Below, in pieces: positions 8,517-18,003 of a stretch of DNA of 64,000 nt. Under the pieces are notes generated by a model. It was not told the DNA's origin. It saw only the letters and a program-made list of their open reading frames with translations, and did not search any database. Every line of letters starts with the position of its first letter. Position 1 is the first letter of the stretch. The translations under genes were made by a program, and so were the position numbers. The stretch comes from Hoyosella altamirensis (GTDB lineage: Bacteria; Actinomycetota; Actinomycetes; Mycobacteriales; Mycobacteriaceae): contig NZ_JACHWS010000002.1 in NCBI RefSeq assembly GCF_014191505.1, forward strand, positions 248,001 through 312,000, given 5' to 3'.

Positions 8517-9593
8517 TCACGCGCTCTGACTCAACCGCGCAATCCGTACCTGCTCGGCAGTGGGCTCACTACGATAACGCGATATAGGACCATCAATCGC
8601 AAGGAGTTTCCACAACCGGCGGGCAATAGGGTTCATCAGCCCGGTGTCCCAGGCCAAGGTACGAACATCCGCGAAAATGTTCTGGAGAGTCTCCCGCGAT
8701 TCAGGGCTCTTCCAGTACAGCTCACGCATCACTGAGCGCGGAATGCCGAACGTCTTGCGGAACTCCCTCGGCGGCACCGCGATCATGTCCCCCATGATCC
8801 GGAAAGTCAGCGGCGTCAGCAGCGAGAGCGCGAATCGGCCGACCGCCCCCATGCCACTTACATGCCGGCGCAGATACTCGTGCGCGAACGAGATGTGGCG
8901 TGACTCTTCGGCGACATGAATCTGCATGACCCGCTCGAGGAGTGGGTGGACCTGACCGCCGGAACGCAGCACCGTCTTCTGCAAATGGTCAATCGGCTCT
9001 TCGCCGCCGATGATCATTGTGAAGAACCACGTCGGGAAGTAACGCACCGCAGGCCAGATCGCCAGGGTGAGCTTCCGGTCGATGGGTCCCATTCCAGGAA
9101 CGTCCACACCGGCGCGATTCACCAGTTCCTGAAACATCAGAGTGTGGTTGCACTCTTCAGCGGCTTCGTGCGTGATGTAGCGGAACTCCGGATCACCGTT
9201 CCCCAGAGAGAACATGTACTGCATCAGCCCGCGGATCAGCAGTTGCTCGAAGTGGAGACCTACCCGGCACATGTTGGCCTGGCGCCAGATCCCAATGGCG
9301 ATCTGCTTCTCCTCCGACTGGGCGAGGTACCAAGGATGCCGGCCAAGCGGATCTGCCGGAGGCAATATCCAGCGCTTGTCGGCTGGATCGATCCGAAAGT
9401 CCGGCGAGTCCCAGTCAATGTCGAGATACGGATCGAAACGCCGATGGACCGACCCTTCGGACAGTGTCTGAAGGACCTGCCCGTAACTGGCGTTCGCCTC
9501 GCCGGAAAACTCGTCGGTGTTGACCGGAGCATCTTTGCGCCGCACCTCGGAGTTCCGGACCGACGTCACAGCGTGAACATTGGAGTGCGCCAT
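8517..9593 (-). CDS. AurF-like diiron oxygenase, paralog 2
   Basis: A 358-residue paralog of the downstream gene, in tandem on the same strand, and clearly similar from residue 40 onward (LQTLSEGSVHRRFDPYLDIDWDSPDFRIDP versus the equivalent stretch, written here only for its key residues). Diiron ligands appear in HEAAEECNHTLMFQE and HVAEESRHISFAHEY. The first 35 residues differ from paralog 1. The ATG at 9593 has GAGGGG 6 nt upstream. Because each gene has its own near-identical promoter element, they arose by duplication including the promoter and may form one regulated pair. The substrate is unknown. Confidence 0.86.
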   Translation of the reverse strand: MAHSNVHAVTSVRNSEVRRKDAPVNTDEFSGEANASYGQVLQTLSEGSVHRRFDPYLDIDWDSPDFRIDPADKRWILPPADPLGRHPWYLAQSEEKQIAIGIWRQANMCRVGLHFEQLLIRGLMQYMFSLGNGDPEFRYITHEAAEECNHTLMFQELVNRAGVDVPGMGPIDRKLTLAIWPAVRYFPTWFFTMIIGGEEPIDHLQKTVLRSGGQVHPLLERVMQIHVAEESRHISFAHEYLRRHVSGMGAVGRFALSLLTPLTFRIMGDMIAVPPREFRKTFGIPRSVMRELYWKSPESRETLQNIFADVRTLAWDTGLMNPIARRLWKLLAIDGPISRYRSEPTAEQVRIARLSQSA

Positions 9594-9642
9594 TGCAACC
9601 CCTCACAAGTGGTGTTAGTCACAGGTTTCTGTTGACGTTTTG

Positions 9643-9687
9643 AACATATTCGAACGGCTCAATCTTGTCAACGCGTATTGGCACAAT
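9643..9687 (-). promoter_or_regulatory. promoter of AurF-like gene 2 with conserved upstream element
   Basis: On the minus strand the -35 TTGACA (9666-9671) and -10 TATGTT (9643-9648) are separated by 17 nt. ATTGTGCCAAT (9677-9687) lies upstream at exactly the distance seen for paralog 1, 11 nt between equivalent positions. The promoter is further flanked by TGTTGACG near 9630, an inverted partner of TGTCAACG at 9666-9673. Confidence 0.68.
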
Positions 9688-9806
9688 TGTTATTGACCAT
9701 CATTTTGCCTGGTCAGAGACGCCAACATGAGACACGTCACATCGTGCAGCGACTGTGAGGCTCGGCCGAATAGGCGATGGCCCGGCGACTTCTTGAATCA
9801 TTCGGC

Positions 9807-9841
9807 ATATGCTGTCTCACATACTATGCCACCCAGCATAT
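9807..9841. promoter_or_regulatory. inverted repeat upstream of the MmpL gene, possible operator
   Basis: Arms ATATGCTG (9807-9814) and CAGCATAT (9834-9841) are exact inverted copies with 19 nt between them. The spacer itself contains the near-palindrome CATACTATG (9820-9828), which overlaps a possible -10 hexamer CATACT. Nested symmetry over a candidate promoter, about 65-100 nt before an MmpL gene, is typical of a TetR-type operator; no regulator gene is adjacent, so this is inference. Confidence 0.42.
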
Positions 9842-9904
9842 TGCGGGTGAGCTGCCTAGGCGGAGTCTTCCGGTCCCGCCGCCATTTCACAGCCAGGAGA
9901 CATC

Positions 9905-12900
9905 ATGGTCAGCACCGTCAGCTCTGCATTCAGCCGTGTGGGCGCGGCGGCAGCGAAATACGCCTGGTGGGTCGCGGGGTTCTGGGTCATTGCGCTCGTG
10001 ACGCTCAACGTGCTCTTTCCCCAGCTTGAGAAGGTTATTGCCGACAACTCGGCGGCATTCATTCCGGAGAACAACCAGGCGAGCATCGCCATCACAGAGA
10101 TGTCACGGGACTTCGGAAACCCCGATTCGTCCGCTGTCGGATTCTTCGTCATGGCGAACGAAAATGGCTTCGGGGATGCTGATCGTGCCTACTATGACGC
10201 GCTCGCGAAACGCCTCGTCGACTCCCCTGACCACGTCGCCTACATCCTCGACCTGCAGACCACACCGGAAGCACGTGAGCTCAGCACCAGCGAGGATGGC
10301 AAGGCGGTCACCCTGATGACTGTGCTGCACGGCGACAACGGCACTACCGAGGCCACGCAGGCAACTAGCGCCGTGCGCGAGATCGCCTCATCGATCGACA
10401 AACCTGACGGACTCGACGTGAAGTTCAGCGGGCCTGTCGCGACGACGTCCGATCAGCTTCAAGCAGTCGAACACGGCATGCTAGTAATCACCGGGGTGAG
10501 TGTGATCCTGATCAGCATCGCGCTGCTGTTTGCCTACCGGCGTGTCATGTCAGTCGCGTTCGCACTGCTGATCTTAGGCTTTGGGCTCGGTCTCGCGCGG
10601 CCTGTAGTGGGGATCCTCGGCCAGGCCGGGATTCTCGAGATGTCGATGTTCACCGCAGCGCTCATGACTGCGCTGGTCATCGGCGCCGGCACCGACTACG
10701 CGGTATTCATCATCGGCAGATTTCACGAAGCGCGGCGGAGCGGGCGATCACTGCCCGACGCTATCGCTGATGCTGTCGGGGGCATCGCGACGGTCATCAT
10801 TGCCTCGGGCCTCACCATCGCTGCTGCCTGCATGGCGATGCTCTTCACGGAGGTGGGAATCTTCCGCACCGCTGGCCCGCCGATTGCGGTCGGCATCCTC
10901 ATCTCGCTCACGATCGCACTGACACTCGGGCCCGCGCTTCTCGCTATTCTGGGCCGCCGCGGCGGCGCTGACCCGCTCATGGACGGCGGCCGCAAGGCTG
11001 AACGCCGCTGGCGGCGGATCGGAGCGCGGGTCGTCCACCGGCCGCTGACAGCCTTCTTCCTCTGTATTGCAGTAATCACGCCGCTCGTCGCAGTCGCCTT
11101 CACATACGAACCAAATTTCGATGAGTTCAGTGCGCAGCCTGCAGACTCCGAAAGCAATCAGGGCTATCAGCTCGCAAACAACCACTTTCCGTACAACGAG
11201 CTGCTCCCCGAGTACGTGATCGTGCGGACTGATCACGACATGCGCACCAGTGCGGATCTCGCAGCCCTCGAGTTGATTGCGCAGTCCGTCTCACAGGTCG
11301 AGGGCGTTAGCCTCGTCCGATCCATCACCCGGCCGGACGGCACGCCGCTCCCCGAGGCATCGCTTGGCTACCAGGCTGGAATTGTCGCGGACGGCCTGAC
11401 GGAGGCAACTGAGCGGATCGCTGCTTCCCAGCCAGAACTGCTACGGCTAGCGGAGGGCACGACAGAATTGGCCGACGGCGCGGAAACTGCTCGTCAGCGA
11501 CTTCCTGAACTTGTCACCGGCACTGACGAGGTGACCGGGCTAGCCAACGACATCCTTACCACTGTGGAATTACTGGAGGTGACTGTTGATGAAGCGTCCG
11601 GCGGGGAGATGGACCTCGGTGGTGCAGTCGCGGAAATTCACACCACCGCTTATGCGCTCAGCGACGTAGCGGGGCTTCTCGCCTCGAACGCCGCCGCAAT
11701 CACGACCTCATCGGGCATGCTCAACAACGTCTTCGGCCCCGCACTGCGGGGAGGGTGTGGCGACCTCCAGTGTTCCGCAGTCCACGCAGCCCTTCAGCGC
11801 GCGGACGACGCAACCGGCGGAAATGCGTCCCAGGCGCTGCGCTCCGCAATCGACGGTGGCCAGAACCTCGATGAGACGACGGCCAGAATAAGCGCACTCT
11901 CCGCGCGTATGCACCAGATCGCCTCCCAGTTAGAGACGTCGCTGGGCGCCCTCGCCGATCAAGGCTCAACCGCATCCGCACGTGAGCGGCTCACAGATCT
12001 CACCGCCGGTGTCCGCGAACTCGCTGACGGTGTGGGGCAGTTAGCTGCTGGAGCCCGTGAGATCTCGGACGGCACCCAGCGGATTCCCCAGATCCTCAAC
12101 GAACTGGCACAAGGCCTGCAACTCGCGTCGGGACATCTCGGCGGGATGCGTACCGGCGCACTCAACGGGCCCGGGTCCGGGTTCTATCTCCCAGACTTCG
12201 CACTCGAGGAGCCCCGATTCGTCACAGCCAGTCAGTTTTTCCTGTCCCCAGACGGGAAAACTGCACGGATGGTCGCACTTTCCGGAGGCAGTGTGCTCAG
12301 CCGAGAGTCGTTCGACCGGATCGACGCAATGCGGGCAGCGGCACAGTCCGCGACCGATAACACCGTACTGCACGATGCAGACGTCACTTCAACAAGCTTC
12401 GCGGCCGTGTACAGCGACCTCGAAGGCGAAATCAACAGTGATTTCAGGCTCGTCGCGCTCATTGCCCTCGCGGCCGTCACACTCATTCTGGTCGCGATGC
12501 TGCGAAGCATCGTCGCACCGCTCGTCATCATGGTGTGGGCGCTCGTCTCCTACATCGCCACCATCGGCATCGGAGTGGTCGTCTGGCAGCATCTCCTCGG
12601 AGTGCCCCTGCACTGGTCGGTGATCCCGATCTCGTTCGTGGTGTTAGTAGGCGTCGGCGCCGATTACAGCATGCTCGTCATCACGCGGATCCGGGAGGAA
12701 TCGGCTGCCACCCTCCGTGGCGTCCGGTCCCCCGACGGCGGGCTACGCCTTGGTGTGATTCGTGCGCTCGGCTCAACTGGCGGCGTGATCACCGTCGCGG
12801 GTGTCGTGTTCGCGATCACGATGTTCGCGCTGATGTCCGGTGGGGTCTACCTCTTGGCGCAGCTTGGTTTCGTCGTGGGCATCGGCCTGATACTCGACAT

Positions 12901-12979
12901 CCTTTTAGTCCGCACGGTTCTCGTGCCGTCAACGCTGCTTCTCCTGGGCAAGGTGTCATGGTGGCCCGCAAGAAGCTAG
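9905..12979 (+). CDS. MmpL/RND-family transporter
   Basis: A 1024-residue inner-membrane RND transporter; in mycolate actinomycetes this family exports lipids, lipopeptides or siderophores using the proton gradient. One helix near residues 20-40 is followed by a first periplasmic domain, then a block of helices at about 190-345 holding the proton-relay motif GAGTDYAVFII. A second extracytoplasmic loop at about 405-835 contains a long heptad-rich stretch (LAEGTTELADGAETARQRL and repeats of LADGVGQLAAGAREISDGT type). The last helices, about 845-1015, contain GVGADYSMLVI. AGGAG precedes the ATG by 6 nt. No MmpS partner is adjacent, so the cargo cannot be read. Confidence 0.92.
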   Translation: MVSTVSSAFSRVGAAAAKYAWWVAGFWVIALVTLNVLFPQLEKVIADNSAAFIPENNQASIAITEMSRDFGNPDSSAVGFFVMANENGFGDADRAYYDALAKRLVDSPDHVAYILDLQTTPEARELSTSEDGKAVTLMTVLHGDNGTTEATQATSAVREIASSIDKPDGLDVKFSGPVATTSDQLQAVEHGMLVITGVSVILISIALLFAYRRVMSVAFALLILGFGLGLARPVVGILGQAGILEMSMFTAALMTALVIGAGTDYAVFIIGRFHEARRSGRSLPDAIADAVGGIATVIIASGLTIAAACMAMLFTEVGIFRTAGPPIAVGILISLTIALTLGPALLAILGRRGGADPLMDGGRKAERRWRRIGARVVHRPLTAFFLCIAVITPLVAVAFTYEPNFDEFSAQPADSESNQGYQLANNHFPYNELLPEYVIVRTDHDMRTSADLAALELIAQSVSQVEGVSLVRSITRPDGTPLPEASLGYQAGIVADGLTEATERIAASQPELLRLAEGTTELADGAETARQRLPELVTGTDEVTGLANDILTTVELLEVTVDEASGGEMDLGGAVAEIHTTAYALSDVAGLLASNAAAITTSSGMLNNVFGPALRGGCGDLQCSAVHAALQRADDATGGNASQALRSAIDGGQNLDETTARISALSARMHQIASQLETSLGALADQGSTASARERLTDLTAGVRELADGVGQLAAGAREISDGTQRIPQILNELAQGLQLASGHLGGMRTGALNGPGSGFYLPDFALEEPRFVTASQFFLSPDGKTARMVALSGGSVLSRESFDRIDAMRAAAQSATDNTVLHDADVTSTSFAAVYSDLEGEINSDFRLVALIALAAVTLILVAMLRSIVAPLVIMVWALVSYIATIGIGVVVWQHLLGVPLHWSVIPISFVVLVGVGADYSMLVITRIREESAATLRGVRSPDGGLRLGVIRALGSTGGVITVAGVVFAITMFALMSGGVYLLAQLGFVVGIGLILDILLVRTVLVPSTLLLLGKVSWWPARS

Positions 12980-13012
12980 CGTGCCTAGGGTGAATACGAG
13001 AAAGGAGATCGT

Positions 13013-14062
13013 TTGCCCTCTGACAGGAGAATGCGTTTAGGCATTGTTGCCGACCCGGGTCTGGCAGCACGCCTAGTTCAGAGTGTGGCGAAGCAACTGC
13101 CGTCCGAGTTACGGGAGCAAGTCCACCAAAGCGGCGAGTACGACATGGAAGTTGTAGTCCGTTCGCTCCCCCTCAACGAGGATGGTGTGCTCGATGTCAG
13201 TGCAACGGCGGCAGACCTCGCGCGTGAGCACGACTGGGATTTGACTGTCGTGGTCACTGAACTGCCACGCCGCGATGGGACACGGCCGCTGGTGGTCGAC
13301 GCCCAGCCCGGACTTCGCACCGCGATAGTGTCCCTGCCGGCGCTCGGAGTCGTGCGGCTCCGTGCCCGTGTCACCGCTGCCATCGCGCGCGCGGTATCCG
13401 AGTTGCGTGCTTCCGGTGAGCCCTCCGAGGACACTCAGGTCTTCCAAACTTCGTCGGGGCTGCTGGGCCGCACCCGTCTCTTGATCGGCATGATCCGCAT
13501 CAACCGTCCGTGGCGCCTCGTTCCGAGTTTGTCGAGCGCTATGGCGGCGGCAGCGGCTACAGCCGCCTTCGGAATCTTCTACTCCAGCATCTGGCAAATG
13601 GCGGCCTCGCTGAGTCCGCTGCGCCTGTCACTGATCAGTGTCATGTCGATCGCGGCGATGGTGACGTGGCTCGTCGCCTACAACCGGCTCTGGGATCCGC
13701 CGTCGCGCTACCACGACAAGGATCAAGCGCTCCTCTACAACGTGGCGGGTATCAGCTCCATCCTGGTGGGCGTGACCCTCATGTACATCTCCTTGTATGT
13801 GGCGACGGTCGTCGCCGCGTTCACGGTGATCTCCTGGGAATTCCTTGGTTCGACACTCGAGCGGCCCGCGGAATTCACGGATTACTTGGTGCTCTCCTGG
13901 CTCTCCGCATCGATGGGCACCATCGCGGGGGCACTCGGTTCGAGCGCTGAGGACGACGATGACATCAAACGTGCCACCTTCGGCAACCGTGAACGGGAAC
14001 GCCGCAATGCGCGCTCAGATAACGCTAACGCGCCGGAAAACCGATCCGGTCAAGGTCATTAG
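13013..14062 (+). CDS. membrane protein of unknown function with soluble N-terminal domain
   Basis: A 349-residue protein I cannot assign to a named family. Residues 1-150 are soluble, with alternating strands and helices (MRLGIVADPGLAARLV near the start, LTVVVTELPRRDG, TAIVSLPALGVVRLR) that could form a Rossmann-like or response-type fold. Residues 165-310 contain four or five hydrophobic helices, and the tail is highly charged. The start is TTG at 13013 with AAAGGAG 7 nt upstream. It follows the MmpL gene by 33 nt on the same strand and may be cotranscribed. Its 3' end overlaps the convergent rnz by 38 nt. Confidence 0.75.
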   Translation: MPSDRRMRLGIVADPGLAARLVQSVAKQLPSELREQVHQSGEYDMEVVVRSLPLNEDGVLDVSATAADLAREHDWDLTVVVTELPRRDGTRPLVVDAQPGLRTAIVSLPALGVVRLRARVTAAIARAVSELRASGEPSEDTQVFQTSSGLLGRTRLLIGMIRINRPWRLVPSLSSAMAAAAATAAFGIFYSSIWQMAASLSPLRLSLISVMSIAAMVTWLVAYNRLWDPPSRYHDKDQALLYNVAGISSILVGVTLMYISLYVATVVAAFTVISWEFLGSTLERPAEFTDYLVLSWLSASMGTIAGALGSSAEDDDDIKRATFGNRERERRNARSDNANAPENRSGQGH

Positions 14063-14942
14063 CGATGACGATGTCACCGCTGAACTCCTCCGCTGCTTCG
14101 GCAGCAAAACGCTCGAATCCCTGCGCCGTGTAGCGTTCCGAGAAGTGCGTCAGCACGAGTTTCCGGACGCCAGCCTCGGCAGCGATACGCGCGGCCTGCC
14201 GCGCCGTCAGGTGAAGGTACTTCGCCGCTAGGGCAGATTCCGATGACAGATATGTTGCTTCGATTAAGAGCATGTCTACGCCCTTGGCGAGAGCGGCCGC
14301 GCCTGCGCACACGCCCGTATCCATGACGATGGCGAAGGAGCGCCCGCGCTCACGGTAGCTGTAGTCGGCGAGCGCAAGTACTTCACCGGTGGACGTAACG
14401 AGAGTGCCTTTGGCTTTGAGTTCACCCACACTAGGGCCTGCGACCCCTTTCGCTGCGAGCGCATCCGCGCGCATGTGCGTCTTCACCGGCTCCTCGATGC
14501 GATAGCCATAGACCGGGATGCTGTGGCGCAGCGGCAGCGCGGTGATCGGTGGATCGCCGAACGGCGCTGGACTCGGGCCTTCGAGCGGCCGAGCGGTAAT
14601 GCTGTCAGTCGGCTGAAAATCGCTGGCCCAGCGGAGCCGCTGGAAGTACTCCTCGCCCGCAGCCGGATAAGCGACGTCGACGGGATGAGGCACGCCGTCG
14701 CGGGCGATCCGCTGAATTACACCGGGCAGTCCCAGGCAGTGGTCGCCGTGGAAATGCGTGATACACACCTGCGTGAGATTGTGCGCGGACAGTCCAGCAC
14801 GTGACATTTGCTGCTGCGTGCCCTCACCCGGATCAAACAAATATCCCTGTGCGCCCCATCGGACAAAATAGCCGTTGTGGTTGCGCTTCCGCGTCGGTAC
14901 CGCGCTTGCGGTACCGAGCACGATCAGCTCAAGCGCGGACAC
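14025..14942 (-). CDS. rnz: ribonuclease Z
   Basis: A 305-residue metallo-beta-lactamase-fold endonuclease that removes the 3' trailer of tRNA precursors. It shows the zinc motif ITHFHGDHCLG (residues 61-71), the N-terminal LELIVLGTASAVPTRKRN strand-loop typical of RNase Z, and later ligands in AIVMDTGVC and LVLTHFSERY. Its length matches the short bacterial RNase Z class. It follows purA by 12 nt on the minus strand and is probably cotranscribed. The last 38 nt overlap the convergent membrane-protein gene. Confidence 0.93.
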   Translation of the reverse strand: MSALELIVLGTASAVPTRKRNHNGYFVRWGAQGYLFDPGEGTQQQMSRAGLSAHNLTQVCITHFHGDHCLGLPGVIQRIARDGVPHPVDVAYPAAGEEYFQRLRWASDFQPTDSITARPLEGPSPAPFGDPPITALPLRHSIPVYGYRIEEPVKTHMRADALAAKGVAGPSVGELKAKGTLVTSTGEVLALADYSYRERGRSFAIVMDTGVCAGAAALAKGVDMLLIEATYLSSESALAAKYLHLTARQAARIAAEAGVRKLVLTHFSERYTAQGFERFAAEAAEEFSGDIVIANDLDRIGFPAR

Positions 14943-14954
14943 TCCGTATGCTGA

Positions 14955-16289
<1,335 letters not shown>

Positions 16290-16323
16290 TCACTCCGTGC
16301 CGCTGCCCAGCTAGGCATTAAGG

Positions 16324-16351
16324 TCTGTATTCGCACACAACCAGACGTCAA
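16324..16351 (-). promoter_or_regulatory. candidate purA promoter
   Basis: On the minus strand, TTGACG (16346-16351) and TACAGA (16324-16329) are 16 nt apart, about 80 nt upstream of the purA ATG. The -35 is good and the -10 lacks the usual final T, so this is a moderate candidate. Confidence 0.4.
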
Positions 16352-16371
16352 CCTTATCCCAGGAGTGCGTG

Positions 16372-17028
16372 TTGACCACCGTTGTCCTCGCATGCGGCGA
16401 GACACCAATCCCTCGGCAGCTTTCGGATCTGCATGTTCATGCGCTGGACACCGTACCAGGACGTGGCGATCTCGACCCACTGATCGCCACGGCCGAGAGA
16501 ATCGTTGTCGTCGGCGAGGACGCGGCTCTGGCTGCTGTAGTCACCCGGCTGATGCGCCGCAAACGGCTCGAGGCCAAGGTCGCATACGTCACCCCGAAGA
16601 AAACGGCGGCCACCGCGCGGTACTCGCTGCCTACTGGTGACCGTGCGGCGCGCCTCGCAGTCGCGGGCGACGCGACCGAGGTGCCACTCATCCGGGATGA
16701 CACAGGAGTCGCCGTCGTAGGGCGCGCACTTGTAGCTGGTCCGGCTGGGGGTGAACTGTTCGGCGAAGCGTACGTCGATGATGAGCGCTTATTCCTCGGC
16801 CCCGTGGGCGGTGTCGAAATCCGGCCGACAGTCGAGCTTCCTGGCTTGCGCGCGTCAGTGATCCGGGGTCGTCTGGTGCCGCGCAGATGGCTCTATGGCC
16901 GCGCGATCCAGCTCGGCGCGCATGAACTCACACTGACCCGCGATGGCATCCCGCACGCGCGCACTGTCAAGCGCTCGACTTTCTACCGGCACACCGAGCC
17001 GCTGCGCCTGGTGCGGGCTACCACGTGA
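16372..17028 (+). CDS. conserved actinobacterial protein of unknown function next to purA
   Basis: A protein of 218 residues with no recognisable catalytic motif. It resembles in position and type the conserved protein encoded divergently from purA in mycobacteria (the Rv0358 type). It is soluble, rich in Val, Arg and Ala, with a C-terminal segment full of basic residues (TVKRSTFYRHTEPLRLVRA), compatible with nucleic-acid or membrane-surface binding, which is a guess. The TTG at 16372 lies 6 nt after AGGAG and is preferred over the GTG at 16369, only 3 nt from it. Its 3' end overlaps the CDF gene by 11 nt. Confidence 0.72.
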   Translation: MTTVVLACGETPIPRQLSDLHVHALDTVPGRGDLDPLIATAERIVVVGEDAALAAVVTRLMRRKRLEAKVAYVTPKKTAATARYSLPTGDRAARLAVAGDATEVPLIRDDTGVAVVGRALVAGPAGGELFGEAYVDDERLFLGPVGGVEIRPTVELPGLRASVIRGRLVPRRWLYGRAIQLGAHELTLTRDGIPHARTVKRSTFYRHTEPLRLVRATT

Positions 17029-17944
17029 CGGTCTCCTCACAGTGCTCCTTTTCGCCTGGAGAGTCGATCTGCACAGTCGCGTGTTCGAGGCCGTAGCTGC
17101 TGAGAAGGCTTTTCGCTGAGCGGAGTACCGCTTGGTTGTCAGCACGCGTCGTCAGGTGCACGGTAACTACGTCCATGCCCGTCGTCAGCGTCCACACGTG
17201 CAAGTCGTGAACATTTTCGACACCTGGAATCGCCCGGAGATCGGCTTCAAGTGCGGGGACATCGACCGTCGCGGGCGATGCCTGCGTCAGGATCCGTAGC
17301 GCGGTGCGCGCGAGTGCGATAGCGCGTGGCACGATCCAGATCGAGATGAGCACGCCCACGACGACATCGGCGTACACCCACCCGAACGCGAGTGTGAGCA
17401 CGCCGGCGACGAGCACACCAACACTGCTCACCGCATCTGCGAGCACCTCCATGTAGGCGCCCTTCATCGCGATGCTCTCTTTTGATCCGCTGCGCAGCAG
17501 ATACAGCACCACGACGTTCGCGGCGAGACCGGCGAGGGCGACCAGGATCAACGGCACGCCGGGAACGTCTGGCGCGGCGCCGATGCGTCCAATCGCTTCG
17601 ATGAAGATGTATACCGCGATTCCGATGAGCAGCATCGCGTTCGCTATCGCGGTCAGCACCTCAGCGCGATGCCAGCCGAAGGTCCGCTCGGGTCTGCGAC
17701 TGCCGCGATGCGCAAGGGTCAGCGCCGCGAGGCCCATCAGCAGTGCTACGACATCGGTGAGCATATGGCCCGCGTCAGCAATGAGCGCAAGCGAGTTGAT
17801 CATGAGGCCGACGGTGAGTTCGAGGACGAGGAAAACACTCAGGATCACGAGCCCAATGAGCATGCGCTTGATCCGTGCACGAGTGGGCTTCTCACCGGGT
17901 GTCACGCCGCCCATCCCGTGTCCGTGCCCGTGTCCGGAACCCAT
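17018..17944 (-). CDS. cation diffusion facilitator (zinc/cobalt/cadmium exporter)
   Basis: A CDF transporter of 308 residues that exports divalent metal in exchange for protons across the inner membrane. It has a histidine-rich N-terminus (GHGHGHGMGG), six helices between about residues 35 and 220, and the transport-site motif ADAGHMLTDV in helix 2. Helix 5 reads EVLADAVSSVG, with Glu at the position that is His in many zinc CDFs. The C-terminal domain (about residues 225-305) contains ENVHDLHVWTL. The ATG at 17944 has AAGGAGG 4 nt upstream, so the longer frame from 17986 is rejected. It overlaps the convergent gene by 11 nt. Confidence 0.92.
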   Translation of the reverse strand: MGSGHGHGHGMGGVTPGEKPTRARIKRMLIGLVILSVFLVLELTVGLMINSLALIADAGHMLTDVVALLMGLAALTLAHRGSRRPERTFGWHRAEVLTAIANAMLLIGIAVYIFIEAIGRIGAAPDVPGVPLILVALAGLAANVVVLYLLRSGSKESIAMKGAYMEVLADAVSSVGVLVAGVLTLAFGWVYADVVVGVLISIWIVPRAIALARTALRILTQASPATVDVPALEADLRAIPGVENVHDLHVWTLTTGMDVVTVHLTTRADNQAVLRSAKSLLSSYGLEHATVQIDSPGEKEHCEETVTW

Positions 17945-18003
17945 ACCGCCTCCTTCGGTCGCCTCACATCCGACCCAAGTATGCACACATGCGCATTAGT
18001 TAA

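Larger units (their letters stand above)
9594..9904. other. 311-nt divergent intergenic region between AurF-like gene 2 and MmpL gene
   Basis: The left half carries the AurF-like promoter (9643-9687). The right half carries an inverted repeat at 9807-9841 and the MmpL ribosome-binding site AGGAG just before 9905. The left part is clearly AT-richer than the surrounding genes. No tRNA or small ORF was recognised. Confidence 0.6.
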
